Positions 31,149-43,111 of a stretch of 64,000 bases of DNA are shown piece after piece; position 1 is the stretch's first letter; each line of letters begins with the position of its first letter. The position numbers and the translations under genes are program-made. The stretch is from Plantago ovata (lineage: Eukaryota; Streptophyta; Magnoliopsida; Lamiales; Plantaginaceae). Under the pieces are notes generated by a model. It was not told the origin of the DNA. It saw only the letters and a list, made by a program, of their open reading frames with translations, and did no database searches. The stretch covers positions 75,812,489 to 75,876,488 of the forward strand of contig CM051455.1 of assembly GCA_028274465.1 (NCBI GenBank). Reading direction: 5' to 3'.

Positions 31149-32814
31149 ATCTCCCACTTGGACTAGAGCCAGTCACCTTTATGCCTAATACCCAGATTAG
31201 CATAATGTCTTATGTGGACTTCCACTTGTAAGACCTAGGTTAAAGGATCTGCCACGTTGTTCGTGGTAGAGACACGTTCTATACTAACTTCTCCTCTATC
31301 AATAATCTCACGTCTAACGTGATACTTTGTAAGTACATGTTTATTCTTGTTTGTAGATCTAGGCTCCTTAGCTTAAGCGACGGCGCCCGTATTGTCCCAA
31401 TAAATCGTTATTGGACTAGGAGCAGGAACAACCCTCAATTCCTTCAAGAACTCTGAAATCCAGACAGCTTCTTACGAAGCTTCTGATCCAGCAATGTACT
31501 CGACCTCTGTGGATGAGTCAGCAATTGTGGCTTGCATAGAAATCATCCAACAGATAGCTCCTCCGTTCAATTTGAATACGTATCCTATCTGTGACTCAAA
31601 GTCATCAGGATCTGATTCAAATCCAGCGTCGACATAACCAGACATCTTTAATTCTGGTTCTCCACCAAACACCAAGAACATTTCTTTAGTCTGTCGAAGG
31701 TACTTAAGAATGTTCTTTACAGCAGTCCAGTGAGGCACTCCTGGATTTTTTTGGTGTCGACAAGTGACACTAAGCGCTTACGCCACATCGGGCCTTGTGC
31801 AATTCATTGCACACAATATAGACCCTACTGCCGAAGCATAGGGCACACGACTCATTGCTTTTCTTTCTTCATCAGTTTTAGGACTATCCTTAACTGATAA
31901 GACAATCCCACGCCTATCTGGGAGAAAGCCTCTCTTTGAGTCGTCCATCTTGTAACGCTTCAGTATTTTGTCGATGTAGGTGGACTGTGTCAATCCTAAC
32001 ACCCTCTTGGATCTATCTCTATAGATCTTGATCCCTAGGATGTAGTTCGCTTCACCCAAGTCCTTCATTGAGAAGGCACTTGATAACCAAACTTTAGTCT
32101 TTTCCAGCATAGAGACATTGTTTCCCATGATCAAAATGTCATCTACATAAATGATCATGAAAACGACTCCCTTGTCGCTGTGCCTAGTGTAGACACATGG
32201 ATCTTCCTTGCTTCTGATGAAGTCAAACGATTTGACAGCTTCATCAAAGCTGATATTCCAGCTCCTAGACGCTTGCTTTAGCCCATAGATGGATCTTTGT
32301 AATTTGCATACAGCAGTCGACCTGGTTTTACTAATAAAACCTTCCGGCTGTACCATATAGACCTCTTCCTCAAGGTTGCCATTGAGGAAGGCAGTCTTTA
32401 CATCCATCTGCCAAATCTCATAATCATAGTAGGCAACTATTGCAAGTAGAATTCGAATGGACTTCAATTTTTCTACCGGTGAAAAAGGTTTCATCGTAAT
32501 CGATGTCATACCTTTGCGTGTAGCCTTTCGCCACAAGTCTAGCCTTGTGCGATTGTACCTTGCCATCGGCATCTATCTTTCGTTTAAGGACTCATTTGCA
32601 ACCAATAGGTCTAACCCCTTGGGGCAAGTCTACCAAGTTCCAAACTTGGTTCAGGTACATGGAGTCCATTACCAATTCCATGACCTCTTGCCATTTGTCT
32701 GAGTCAATATCAATTATTGCCTCTTTGTAGGTCTCGGGATCTTCCCGATCTGATAAGCCGACATCAAGTTCACTGATGTCTTCTATCATAAGGCTTTGCT
32801 TCTAAGGTCCTTTT
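31149..32814 (-). pseudogene. Element A reverse transcriptase and RNase H
   Basis: Minus-strand reading from about 32800: [17 protein letters not shown] with WQMDVKTAFLNG (near 32400), IYVDDILIMG (near 32140) and YILGIKIYRD. RNase H follows with GYVDAGF near 31625 and TEVEYIA near 31500. Breaks include a TGA after RPIGCK (about 32589), a frameshift near 32470-32500, and a TAA after SEAS (about 31472). The YVDD is intact, but the protein cannot be made whole. RT copies the element RNA and RNase H removes it. Confidence 0.88.
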
Positions 32815-34503
32815 AGGATCCTATTCGACCTACGGAGCTCGACTGGTTCTGGTGCTTTTCTTTTCTGGCTTCGTGTAACACAAACATTATCAGTGGGCAC
32901 TGATGCAGCTGGTCGCGCCCCGCGACCCTGTTCCCTAGCGGGAGTCTGCTCTTGTGCAACTTTTTACACAGGTTGGCTGACAACGGGTTCTATTGGTGTG
33001 GTTTCAACTGTTGATCTAATCACAGGACTCCCACTGACTATGACATGCCTAGCAAGTGTCATATCATTACCCTTGTCTCCTTCGAAAGCTCCCACTGAAC
33101 TTGAGTCCAAATCAGAAGATTTAGAGAACTCATGTTCGCGCGTGTCAAAGTCTTGAATTTCTTCAAGTTCTATCATGTCATCTAACCTCTCTTCTTCGAG
33201 GTATTCTGCTTCTAAAAACTTGACGTTTCTAGATACTATCACCTTGTGATCTTCTGAATGATAGAATTCATAGCCTCTCGTCTAACGAGGATAGCCTATG
33301 AAATATACTTTGACACCCTTGGCATCTAACTTATCAGTGAGCATCAATTTGACTATCGCAGGACAGCCCCAAGGTCTAAGATAGCCCAGTGAGGGCTTCT
33401 TTCCTTTCCATAACTCATAAGGAGTTTTCTCCACTGATTTAGATGGTACACGGTTCAGAATGATTGCAGTTTGTAGTGCATATTCCCATAGATGTTTTGG
33501 AAGAGTCGAGAATCCAATCATTGATCTCACCATGTCTAACATGGTTCGATTCCTTCTCTCAGACACAACATTTAACTGTGGTGTTCCAGGAGGAGTCCAT
33601 TGCGATTGAATTCAATTTTCCTTCAAGTAGTCGATAAATTCTTCACTAAGGTATTCACCTCCTCGATCCAATCGAAGAGTGACTATCCTTAGGTTCAATT
33701 GTTTCTCGACCTCATTCCTAAACTCCTTGAATTCCCCAAAGGTCTCGGATTTATTCAACATAAGATAAATATATCCATACCTTGAGAAATTGTCAGTAAA
33801 GACAATGAAGTAAGGATAACCCCCACGCGCATAGACTTCAAAAAAGGTCCACATACATCGATATGTATGAGCTCTAAGCAGCGAGTGGCACGAACACCTT
33901 GTCCAACAAAAGGTTTGTTCGTCATCTTACCCTTAACACATGATTCACATGTACCATATGATTCAAAATCAAATGGTTCTAAGTAGTCCAACTACTTAGT
34001 CTTTGAATCCGTGTTTCATTGATATGGCCTAGCCGACAATGCCATAGATAAGATGGATTATTCTTCCTACTTGAAGACGGTTGTTTGTTATGTATTTGAA
34101 ATAAAGGTAGACTACTTTGCAAAATATATAAACCATTCACCAAGCGAGTTTTTCCATAATACTGATCATGTAATGAAAAATAACAAGTATTATTCGCAAA
34201 TCGAAAGGAAAAACCCATATTGTCTAACAATGGAATGGAAATAATATTTCTGACAATGGATGGAACAAAATAAACATTATCAAGTTCTAAACATTGTCCC
34301 GAAGGTAAATCTATCTTGTTGCGTCCAACGCGTTTGGCTTCAACTGGATTGCCGTTCCCAACATGCAAGTCGATTTTACCTTGCTTGACTAGCCTGTGAT
34401 CAATTAGCCGCTGCACATTATTACAAATGTGTGAGGCACAGGCCGTATCTAATACCCAACTATTGGAGTCAAAAGTAGTCATGTTCATTTCAATAACAAA
34501 CAT
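32815..34503 (-). pseudogene. Element A protease and integrase
   Basis: The protease motif VLDTACASHIC lies near 34440. The GAG_pre-integrase motif [14 protein letters not shown] is at 34000-34050. The integrase core has D in HIDVCGPF (near 33870), D in LDRGGEY (near 33660) and E in SERRNRT (near 33555). A His/Cys pair of the zinc domain is visible (CESCVKGK). Frameshifts near 33850 and 33985, a stop in the LKEN motif (about 33612) and a stop at about 33282 break it. The next sister copy (B, 39633-41663) has this region in one frame. Confidence 0.85.
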
Positions 34504-34512
34504 ACCTGAGCC

Positions 34513-34538
34513 AGAAGCCGGTGGCTAAGCCGGCTTCT
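34513..34538 (-). promoter_or_regulatory. Hairpin holding the gag-pol stop codon, element A
   Basis: On the sense (minus) strand, AGAAGCCGG and CCGGCTTCT form a perfect 9-bp stem around the 8-nt loop CTTAGCCA, which contains the TAG (34527-34525). Gag ends at this TAG and protease continues in the same frame. The identical structure is in element B at 41673-41698. It may be a translational readthrough signal; this is an inference. Confidence 0.5.
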
Positions 34539-35347
34539 TAGCTTGATCTACCCTAAGCTTAGGGCAATCTTTCTTCCAATGTCCTTTCTGCTTACAGAAA
34601 AGACATTCATCTGTGCGCACCCTTCCGCTTCTATTGAACTTCCTTTTCTGGTTCGGACGCTTAGGCTTATCAGTCCAAGTGTTAGCCTTGGCTCCCGACT
34701 TTCCCTTACCCTTAGCACCTTTGTTTCTCGGGTTTCGGTTAGACGGTTGCCCAACAAACATGATCGACTTTTCCTTCTTAGGAAGAGTTTGATCATACGT
34801 CTTCAGCAGATTATGGAGTTCGGGCAGTGTTACGTCCTTCGCATTCATGGTGGTTAACGATGAGCTGCGAATACAAACTCGGCAATGATTGAAGGACAAA
34901 GATCACCATGATCTTATTCTCATCTTGAGAACATGTTCAGACATGTTCCCTCCTTCATTGAGCTTGCATCCGTGTATCTCTTTGATCAAATCAAATTCAA
35001 CACTTCTGGCTGTCGTCTTAAAGAGCGACTCAAGATGCTTTAGCATCTCATACGGCAACATGCTATCATGTTGTCTCTGCAGCTCATTGCTCATTGCCGC
35101 CAGCATAATACATTGCGCGGATCTAGCATCCTCATGATGCTTATCAGACTTTGCCTTGTTAGCTTGATTCCAAATCAGCAACTTGATAGGCAGTCTGATT
35201 CTCGGGACACACGGGATTAGCCTCGTCCAAGACGTACTCAATCCTTTCGTACCTCAGCACCAAACATATATTCCTGATCCAATCTAGGAAGTTTGGTCCG
35301 GTCAAAATTAGCTTCTCTAAGACAGCACGGAGCGAGATACTCGCCAT
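34525..35347 (-). pseudogene. Element A gag
   Basis: It starts at ATG 35347 (MASISLRAVLE, matching B) with the copia gag helical region (TGPNFLDWIRNI, MLPYEMLKHLESLF). The end carries the zinc knuckle CLFCKQKGHWKKDC near 34590, a complete CCHC. Frameshifts near 35165 and around 34880-34900 break the reading. It ends at the TAG inside the hairpin at 34513-34538. Gag would form the particle that packages the RNA. Confidence 0.85.
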
Positions 35348-35904
35348 TTCGGTTTTTCAGGAGAAATAATATAGAACGAAAATAATAAATCAACTATTGA
35401 AATATTATTTCTAAATACACAGTCAACATAACTAAACAGCAAGGTCCTTTAGTTGTTTAGCTCCCACTATTTTCACATATGCTTGCCCCCACAACAAACA
35501 TACGGGTAATGTCCAACAAGTTACCGTGGTGGCCAAGATCAAAATCCATACTATGCTATACTCCAACGGGGGCTGGTCGCATAGCATAATATGACCGGTA
35601 GGACTATCCAATTGCGTCACGCAACTCTTGGTTGTTAAATCTAATTTAACCCGATGCCCAACATATTGTACCTATCGAGGTCGCTAGATACAATATGCAG
35701 TAAGTCATAACCATAGGCTTACTCTAATCTGACGATCACTGCGAGTCTGTAAGACGAGGTCGCCAATACAAGAAAACGCAATGAAAGTTCAGAATTAAAG
35801 CACCCTATGGAAAGCATCTCAGAAATACATACATATATATATTTCTGTACTTATATTGGTTGGGGTTTGTCGCTTGAGGGTTGTTATCAGTCATCTACAA
35901 ACAA

Positions 35905-36075
35905 ATAAGGGCGCCGCCTACCCATCATGCATGAGCGGTCTACACGTAATGGATGCCGCCTATCCATTCTAGTTCTAAACGCGGTCAAGCACATAATGGG
36001 TGCCGCCTACCCATACATAAAATATGCGGTCCGACATATAAGAGGGCGCCGCCTACCCTCGCATGCATAGTGGTC
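35905..36075 (-). repeat. Four-unit hairpin array in the leader of element A
   Basis: Diverged tandem units of about 45 bp, each with GCGGTC (35935, 35981, 36026; GTGGTC at 36070) and the loop GCCGCCT. On the plus strand unit 2 has arms AATGGAT/ATCCATT (7 pairs) and unit 3 ATGGGT/ACCCAT (6). Unit 4 has GAGGG/CCCTC (5). Unit 1 is weakest (GGG/CCC plus an A-T pair after one mismatch). The loop is constant while stem bases change in pairs. The same array is in B at 43112-43280. Confidence 0.85.
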
Positions 36076-36552
36076 GGTCGAACGGAAAGTAAAATACTTG
36101 GTATTTAAACATGCATTGTCAAACAATAGCATATCGAGCATACGAAACAAATAGTAGCCTATGTAAATGCCAAATGACTTCCTAATTTCATTATGAAAAT
36201 TATAATCCCATAATTATAATCTCTATGAAATAATTGAAAATTTGAACTAGATCGAAAAATCAAAAATTCTATTGACCAAGTAGCAATTTTCGAAAACCCG
36301 AAGGACTTAATTGTAATTTTTAAACCATGGAGGTGTTAAATCTAAAATTCAAAAGTAGAAGGACTAATTTGCAATAACAATAAATTAATAAATTACAAAT
36401 AAGGCCTTTAACTTTATACAAATTAAATTTAACCCCTCTAGTTAAAAAATATTACAATTAAATCATATTTATATTCCAAATATAAAATTCAATACTCAAA
36501 ATTTTTAAATATTCGATTTTGGGTCCAACCCGAAAAATATATATATATTAAA

Positions 36553-36757
36553 ATATGGGACGGGGACGGGACGGTCCCGTCCCCTACCATGCTTGCGATC
36601 GCGGGCGCCCGGCGCCGGCGACACGCGGGCACGGGCGCCTGCGCCCGCGGCACTCGGCGCCCCGGGTGCCTTCCAGGCGCCGTGTGCCTGCGGCCGCAGG
36701 CGCGGGTGCCTGCGTCCCGCAGGCACCCGGGGCGCCTGCGGCCGCAGGCGGCCCGAT
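36553..36757. other. GC-rich patch in the leader of element A
   Basis: About 200 bp made largely of GGCGCC, CGCAGGC and CCCGCGG words, flanked by sequence of more than 70% A+T. The patch is self-complementary in many ways and should fold strongly as RNA. The equivalent patch in B (43765-43935) is clearly different in sequence although the flanks are nearly identical. Confidence 0.8.
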
Positions 36758-36922
36758 CAATATATATATTTTAATTTTATTTTTTATTTTTTTGCAAAAT
36801 ATATATTCTTAATTTATATAAAAAAAAAACTTTTGAAAATCGAATTAATCATAGAATCAATTGCATCCACATATCTACAAAATCATACAATATATATACG
36901 TATATACGTAATCAATTAACCT

Positions 36923-36936
36923 GGCTCTGGTACGAC
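36923..36936 (-). promoter_or_regulatory. Degenerate primer binding site of element A
   Basis: It matches the initiator-tRNA-Met type site of element B (44099-44112) apart from substitutions, next to the LTR edge at 36937. The LTR terminus itself reads TTTAAG instead of TGTAAG. Confidence 0.7.
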
Positions 36937-39041
36937 TTTAAGAAAATACGGTCAGAGTTACCCCTAGGGTACGCAGCGGAATTTCAAAAATTTTCTTAAC
37001 ATACAGGTTAATTGATTATGTATATGCCGTATATATTTAAACACGTCAATTAGAAGACTAACCTTACTTCCAAAGCACCTTCCAAGTCTTCGTAACAATC
37101 CGGTGTATCTTCTCCTTCGTCGAAGTCGAAGATATCTGCAATACTTTGATTATCTGCAAGACAATAAAAGTTAGTTTCCAGCTCCTACAACCTCAACCTT
37201 GGTATCCACGGATGAACAGCCTATCAGAAAGAATGCTAGGATATTCTTTGTGTGGCCAAGAAGATAGGACGGCGATTCCTCCGGTAGGTGGCGCGCGCGT
37301 GTGGCTTATAGAGGAGGGGAGAGCTTTTATTTTCTCTATGAAAACTGGGTAGAATAATTCCCTAAGAATTTGATTCTTCAACTGTGTGAAAATCTATGTC
37401 AAAAGCTCTCTAATAGTCTACTATATATAGTAGTCAATAGAAGCCTAAAGCATAAGCAATTAGACTTCATAAAGGAATAAGAATTTAATTCTTATCGCAC
37501 TAGGAAACCAATTTCAAGTCTAGATTCATTCCCAATCAAATTAAAACTCAATCAGGAAAATCTAACTTATTCCTTAGACTTCTAATAGAGGAAGGAGTCG
37601 AACTCCTTCCCCTACTCAATCTTGCGCGCGCGCGCATCCTAAGGGTCATAAGTGGGTCCCGATTTTGGGACCCACTTATAGTTCTAAGGCAATTCAAACT
37701 CCAAGTAGATTTTGCCCATGTGCATATGTTAATTCTAAATTAACATATCCTTTCAAATCAAACCTTTATTATATTTCCAAAATACAATTTTTAACTGTAT
37801 TTACATAAAATACAATTAATTAGCCAATTCAATTAATAATTCCAAATCATTAATTGAGCCACTAAATATTATAATTAATTTCAAATCAATTATAATCCAT
37901 CAATCACAATTAATTCCAAATTAATTGCGATTCCATCTTCAAGAATATTCTGATAGGCTGAATCACCACATAGTGTGACCCATAGGGCCTCATCGTATTA
38001 AGCAAGTCCTAGACTAGGCAACATGGAATTCCTAGACGGTTCCATTTGCAGTATTAATACATGAGGACGTTTGAGAGGTTTCTCAAAGCTAACCCTTTCG
38101 TTGCGAAGCCTGTTGCGCTCAACGCGGCGATGGTAACGTCCCTTAATCTGACTTGCTCGAATGTATCTAGGATCGATGAAGTGTCTATCCCAATAATACA
38201 TCCACGGGCGTCTTCAGTGAGTTGCATGGTGAATCCAATATCTATTATGACCATCATAATAATAGTGATACGCTGGCCAGCGGTTTTACCAATCACAACT
38301 ATGAACGACTATGAGCAGTGCTCTCCTGTGCTACACGTGAGAGATGAATCCTTCACAGAATCACTTATCATCCCCATTTGTATGTAGCCATAATCCTGGA
38401 TCGTGTCTTAAGTCAATTGCTTATTCAGAGCTGACATCGACGGGTCCACCAAGGATATGGGGCAACAAATGTGATGATAAAGTCCAGTAAGTCCAGAGGA
38501 CGACTGGCATCACTTCGACAACTCACCGGTTCCCATAGACACTTCGGTGTAGAGTATACATCGATGGGAGTGTCCGGTGGGTACTTCCATTGTTCGATAA
38601 AGCTTCTTCGAACAACTATGCATAGTTATGGGAACGTTTCTCGATTGTCCAACAATCCGTTCCGTGGCCGTGGGATCGGCTCACACTTGCTCCAACAAGT
38701 ATAACCTCCACGCATACTAGTCTTGTCTGGTTCATTCAGACCCCTACATCCGAGATGAACCTCGACTAGGGAGAGTTTGGGATAGATGATAACTCACATA
38801 GCTCCCACTATCTGTGTGATCGGTCATCTATCCGAGGGGACATGTTTAATATCAATACAGACTGTAATAGAGATATGACATGCTGCATGCCTGGTGTAAT
38901 ATAAATATGAAAGCGATACTCAATAGTAAAATGCAACAAACATATATTACATTATGTTGACCTGTGTAATAGTACATATATGCCCTCTATAAGGGCACCA
39001 TGCCCTTAGTAAGGACTGTCTCTAGGACATATACACTATCA
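36937..39041 (-). mobile_element. 5' LTR of element A
   Basis: A 2105-bp LTR in reverse orientation, ending CACTATCA at 39041 and followed by the target duplication GGACC (39042-39046), beyond which B's RT resumes. It carries the palindrome CGCTGGCCAGCG near 38272-38283, the AT-rich hairpin series in reverse (about 37735-37930) and a CG-alternating tract near 37624-37635. Confidence 0.93.
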
Positions 39042-39852
39042 GGACCATCCTTAACTGATAAGACAATCCCATGCCTAGCTGGAGAAAGCCTCTCTTTGAG
39101 TCGTCCATCTTATAACACTTCAGTATTTTGTCGATGTAGGTGGACTGTGTCATTCCTAACATCCTCTTGGATCTATCTCTAAAGATCTTGATCCCTAGGA
39201 TGTAGTTCGCTTCACCCAAGTCCTTCATCGAGAAGGTACTTGATAACCAAACTTTAGTCTCTTCTAGCATAGAGACATTGTTTCCCATGATCAAAATGTC
39301 ATCTACATAAATGATCATGAAAACGACTCCTTTGTCGCTGTGTCTAGCGTAGACACAGGGATCTTCCTTGCTTCTGATGAAGTCAAACGATTTGACAGCT
39401 TCATCAAAGCGGATATTCCAGCTCCTTGACGCTTGCTTTAGCCCATAGATGGATCTTTGTTATTTGCATACAATAGTTGGCCTGGTTTTACTAATAAAAC
39501 CTTCCGGCTGTACCATATAGACCTCTTCCCCAAGGTTGCCATTGAGGAAAGCAGTCTTTACATCCATCTGCCAGATCTCGTAATCATAGTAGGCAGCTAT
39601 CGCAAGTAGAATTCGAATGGACTTCAATTTTGCTACCAGTGAAAAGGTTTCATCGTAATCGATGCCATACCTTTGCGTGTAGCATTTCGCCACAAGCCTA
39701 GCTTTGTGCGTTTGTACCTTGCCATCGGCATCTGTCTTTCGTTTAAAGACCCATTTGCACCCAATAGGTCTAACCCTTGGGGCAAGTCTACCAAGTTCCA
39801 AACTTGGTTCTGGTACATTGAATCCATTTCTAATTCCATGGCCTCTTGCCAT
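39042..39852 (-). pseudogene. Element B reverse transcriptase (5' part of the split domain)
   Basis: Minus-strand reading: [12 protein letters not shown] (near 39760), WQMDVKTAFLNG (near 39570), a TAA near 39459, then IIYVDDILIMGN (near 39300) and YILGIKIFRD. A single-base loss near 39082 shifts the frame before the GGACC site where A inserted. The rest of the domain is at 11650-12386. A 1-bp loss near 39776 separates it from the integrase frame. Confidence 0.88.
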
Positions 39853-41663
39853 TTGTCTGTGTCAATATCAATTATTGCATCTTTGTAGGTCTCGTGATCT
39901 TCCCGATCTGATAAGCCGACATCAAGTTCACTGATGTCTTCTATCGTAAGGCTTTGCTTTTGAGGTCCTTTTAGGATCCTCTTCGACCTACGAAGCTCAA
40001 CTGGTTCTGGTGCTTTTCTTTTCCGGCTTCGTGTAACATGAACATTATCAGTGGGTACTGATGCAGCTGGTCGCTGGGCGCGACCCTGTTCCCTTGCGGG
40101 AGGCTGCACTTGTGCAACTTGTTGCACAGGTTGGTTGACAACGGGTTCTATTGGTGTGGTTTCAACTGTTGATCTAATCACAGGACTCCCACTAACTATG
40201 ACATGCCTAGCAAGTGTCATATCATTACCCTTGTCTGCTTCGAAAGCTCCCACTGAACTTGAGTCCAAATCAGAAGATTTAGAGACCTCATGTTCGCGCG
40301 TGTCAAAGTCTTGAATTTCTTCAAGTTCTATCATGTCATCTAACCTCTCTTCTTCGAGGTATTCAGCTTCTAAAAACTTGACGTTTCTAGATACGATCAC
40401 CTTGTGATCTTCAGCATGATAGACTTCATAGCCTCTCGTCTGACGAGGATAGCCTATGAAATATACTTTGACACCCTTGGCATCTAACTTATCAGTGAGC
40501 ATCAGTTTGACTATCGCAGGATAGCCCCAAGGTCTAAGATAGCCCAGTGAGGGCTTCTTTCCCTTCCATAACTCATAAGGAGTTTTCTCCACTGATTTAG
40601 ATGGTACACGGTTCAGAATGTAGATTGCAGTTTGTAGTGCATATCCCCACAGATATTTTGGAAGAGTCGAGAATCCAATCATTGATATTACCAAGTCTAA
40701 CAGGGTTCGATTCCTCCTCTCAGACACACCATTTAACAGTGGTGTTCCAGGAGGAGTCCATTGCGATTGAATTCCATTTTCCTTCAAGTAGTCGATAAAT
40801 TCTTCACTAAGGTATTCACCTCCTCGATCTGATCGAAAAGTGACTATCCTTAGGTTCAATTCATTCTCGACCTCATTCCTAAACTCCTTGAATTTTCCAA
40901 AGGTCTCGGATTTATTCTTCATAAGATAAATATATCCATACCTTGAGAAATTGTTAGTAAAGGTAACGAAATAAGGATAACCCCCACGCGCATGGACTTT
41001 AAAAGGTCCACATACATCGGTATGTATGAGCTCTAAGCAGCGAGTGGCACGAACACCTTGTCCAACAAAAGATTTGTTCGTCATCTTACCCTTAACACAT
41101 GATTCACATGTTCCATATGATTCAAAATCAAATTGTTCTAAGTAGTCCAACTTCCTTAGTCTTTGAATCCGTGTTTCATTGATATGGCCTAGCCGACAAT
41201 GCCATAGATAAGATGGATTATTCTTCCTACTTGAAGACGGTTGTTTGTTATGTATTTGAAATAAAGGTAGACTACTTTGCAAAATATGTAAACCATTCAC
41301 CAAGCGAGTTTTTCCATAATACTGATCATTTAATGAAAAATAACAAGTATTATTCGCAAATCGAAAGGAAAAACCCATATTGTCTAACAATGGAATGGAA
41401 ATAATATTTCTGACAATGGATGGAACAAAATAAACATTATCAAGTTCTAAACATTGTCCCGAAGGTAAATCTATCTTGCTGCGTCCAACGCGTTTGGCTT
41501 CAACTGGATTGCCGTTCCCAACATGCAAGTCGATTTCACCTTGCTTGACTAGCCTGTGATCAATTAGCCGCTGCACATTATTACAAATGTGTGAGCCACA
41601 GGCTGTATCTAATACCCAACCATTGGAGTCAAAAGTAGTCATGTTCATTTCAATAACAAACAT
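39633..41663 (-). pseudogene. Element B protease, integrase and pol spacer
   Basis: An open frame of 676 codons. The protease motif [12 protein letters not shown] is near the start. The zinc domain [12 protein letters not shown] with CESCVKGK lies at residues about 155-195. The integrase core has D in HTDVCGPF, D in FRSDRGGEY and E in SERRNRT. A Glu-rich spacer follows with [10 protein letters not shown], and the frame runs into the RT start before shifting near 39776. The internal ATG at 41663 is only the first Met; reading continues upstream in the same frame to the TAG at 41685-41687, which ends gag. This is the best preserved Angela-like pol segment in the window. Confidence 0.9.
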
Positions 41664-41672
41664 ACCTGAGCC

Positions 41673-41698
41673 AGAAGCCGGTGGCTAAGCCGGCTTCT
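41673..41698 (-). promoter_or_regulatory. Hairpin holding the gag-pol stop codon, element B
   Basis: The same perfect 9-bp stem (AGAAGCCGG/CCGGCTTCT) and 8-nt loop with TAG (41687-41685) as in element A. Gag and protease are in one frame across the TAG. Presence in both copies makes a chance nonsense mutation in one copy unlikely. Confidence 0.5.
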
Positions 41699-42551
41699 TA
41701 GCTTGATCTACCCTAAGCTTAGGGCAATCTTTCTTCCAATGTCCTTTCTGCTTACAGAAAAGACATTCATCTGTGCGCACGCTTCCGCTTCTATTGAACT
41801 TCCTTTTCTGATTCGGACGCTTAGGCTTATCAGTCCAAGTGTTAGCCTTGGCTCCCGACTTTCCCTTACCCTTAGCACCTTTGTTTCTCGGGTTTGGATT
41901 AGATGGTTGCCCAACAAGCATGATCGACTTTTCCTTCTTAGGAAGAGTTTGATCATATCTCTTCAGCAGATTATGAAGTTCAGGCAGTGTTACGTCCTTC
42001 GCATTCATCGTTTAATTAATGATGAACTGCGAATACGAACTCAGCAATGATTGAAGGACAAAGATCACCATGATCTTGTTCTCTAGCTTAACGCCGACAT
42101 CGGCAAGCTTTTCAAAGAGACCAATCATTTTGAGAACATGCTCAGAGATGTTCCCTCCTTCACTGAGCTTGCATTTGTGTATCTCTTTCATCAAATCAAA
42201 TTCAACACTTCTAGCTGTCGTCTTAAAGAGCGACTCAAGATGCTTCAGCATCTCATACGGCAACATGCTTTCATGTTGCCTCTGCAGCTCATTCTTCATT
42301 GCCGCCAGCATAATACACTGCGCAGATCTAGCATCCTCAAGATGCTTATCAGACTTTGCCTTGTTGGCTTGATTCCAAGCAGCAACCTGATCGGCAGTCT
42401 GATTTTCGGGGCACACGGGAATGACCTCGTCCAAGACGTACTCAATCTTTTCGTACCTCAGCACCAAACGTATATTCCTGATCCAATCTAGGAAGTTTGG
42501 TCCGGTCAAAATTTGCTACTCTAAGACAGCACAGAGCGAGATACTCGCCAT
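41685..42551 (-). pseudogene. Element B gag
   Basis: It starts MASISL at 42551-42549 with a TAG at codon 12 (42518-42516), then a long frame with gag helical motifs (TGPNFLDWIRNIRLVL, LKHLESLFKTTARS, FVLQSLLSSYSQF). A frame break near 42010 follows, then a basic region and the CCHC knuckle CLFCKQKGHWKKDC near 41750. It ends in the hairpin TAG. It is more complete than A's gag. Confidence 0.86.
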
Positions 42552-43111
42552 TTCTAATATCCTAGGGACAAATAATATATAACGAAAATAATAAATCAAC
42601 TATTGAAATATTATTTCTAAATACACAGTCAACATAACTAAACAACAAGGTCCTTTAGTTGTTTAGCTCCCACTATTTTCACATATGCTTGCCCCCACAA
42701 CAAGCATACGGGTAATGTCCAACAAGTTACCGTGGTGGCCAAGATCCAAATCCATACTATGCTATACTCCAACAGGGGCTGGTCGCATAGTATAATATGA
42801 CCGGTAGGACTATCCAATTGCGTCACGCAACTCTTGGTTGTTAAATCTAATTTAACCCGATGCCCTACATACTGTACCTATCGAGGTCGCTAGATACAAT
42901 ATGCAGTAAGTCATAACCATAGACTTACTCTAATCTGACGATCACTGTGAGTCTGTAAAACGAGGTCGCCAATACAAGAAAACGCAATGAAAGTTCAGAA
43001 TTAAAGCACCCTATGGAAAGCATCTCAGAAATACATACATATATATATTTCTGTACTTATATTGGTTGGGGCTTGTAGCTTGAGGGTTGTTATCAGTCAT
43101 CTACAAACAAA

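Larger units (their letters stand above)
35348..36936 (-). other. Leader of element A
   Basis: A 1.6-kb non-coding leader between primer site and gag. It holds a four-unit hairpin repeat (35905-36075), AT-rich sequence, and a very GC-rich patch (36553-36757). No frame is shared with B's leader, so I read it as untranslated. Confidence 0.75.
12387..39041 (-). mobile_element. Element A: Angela-like copia inserted in element B, later duplicated and invaded
   Basis: The outer LTRs (12387-14466 and 36937-39041) are flanked by the same pentamer GGACC (12382-12386 and 39042-39046). Deleting A restores B's RT reading. Inside are an extra chimeric RNase H segment (14467-15203), an extra LTR (15204-17033 plus 30897-31148, split by G1), then pol, gag and leader (31149-36936). 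Its pol has several stops and shifts, so it is not autonomous. A and B belong to the same family and orientation. Confidence 0.9.

Noticed and set aside
36505..36919. Frames rich in Arg, Ala, Gly and Pro in the leader of element A
   Set aside because: They are products of the GC-rich patch, open in several frames, and not kept in the equivalent patch of element B.
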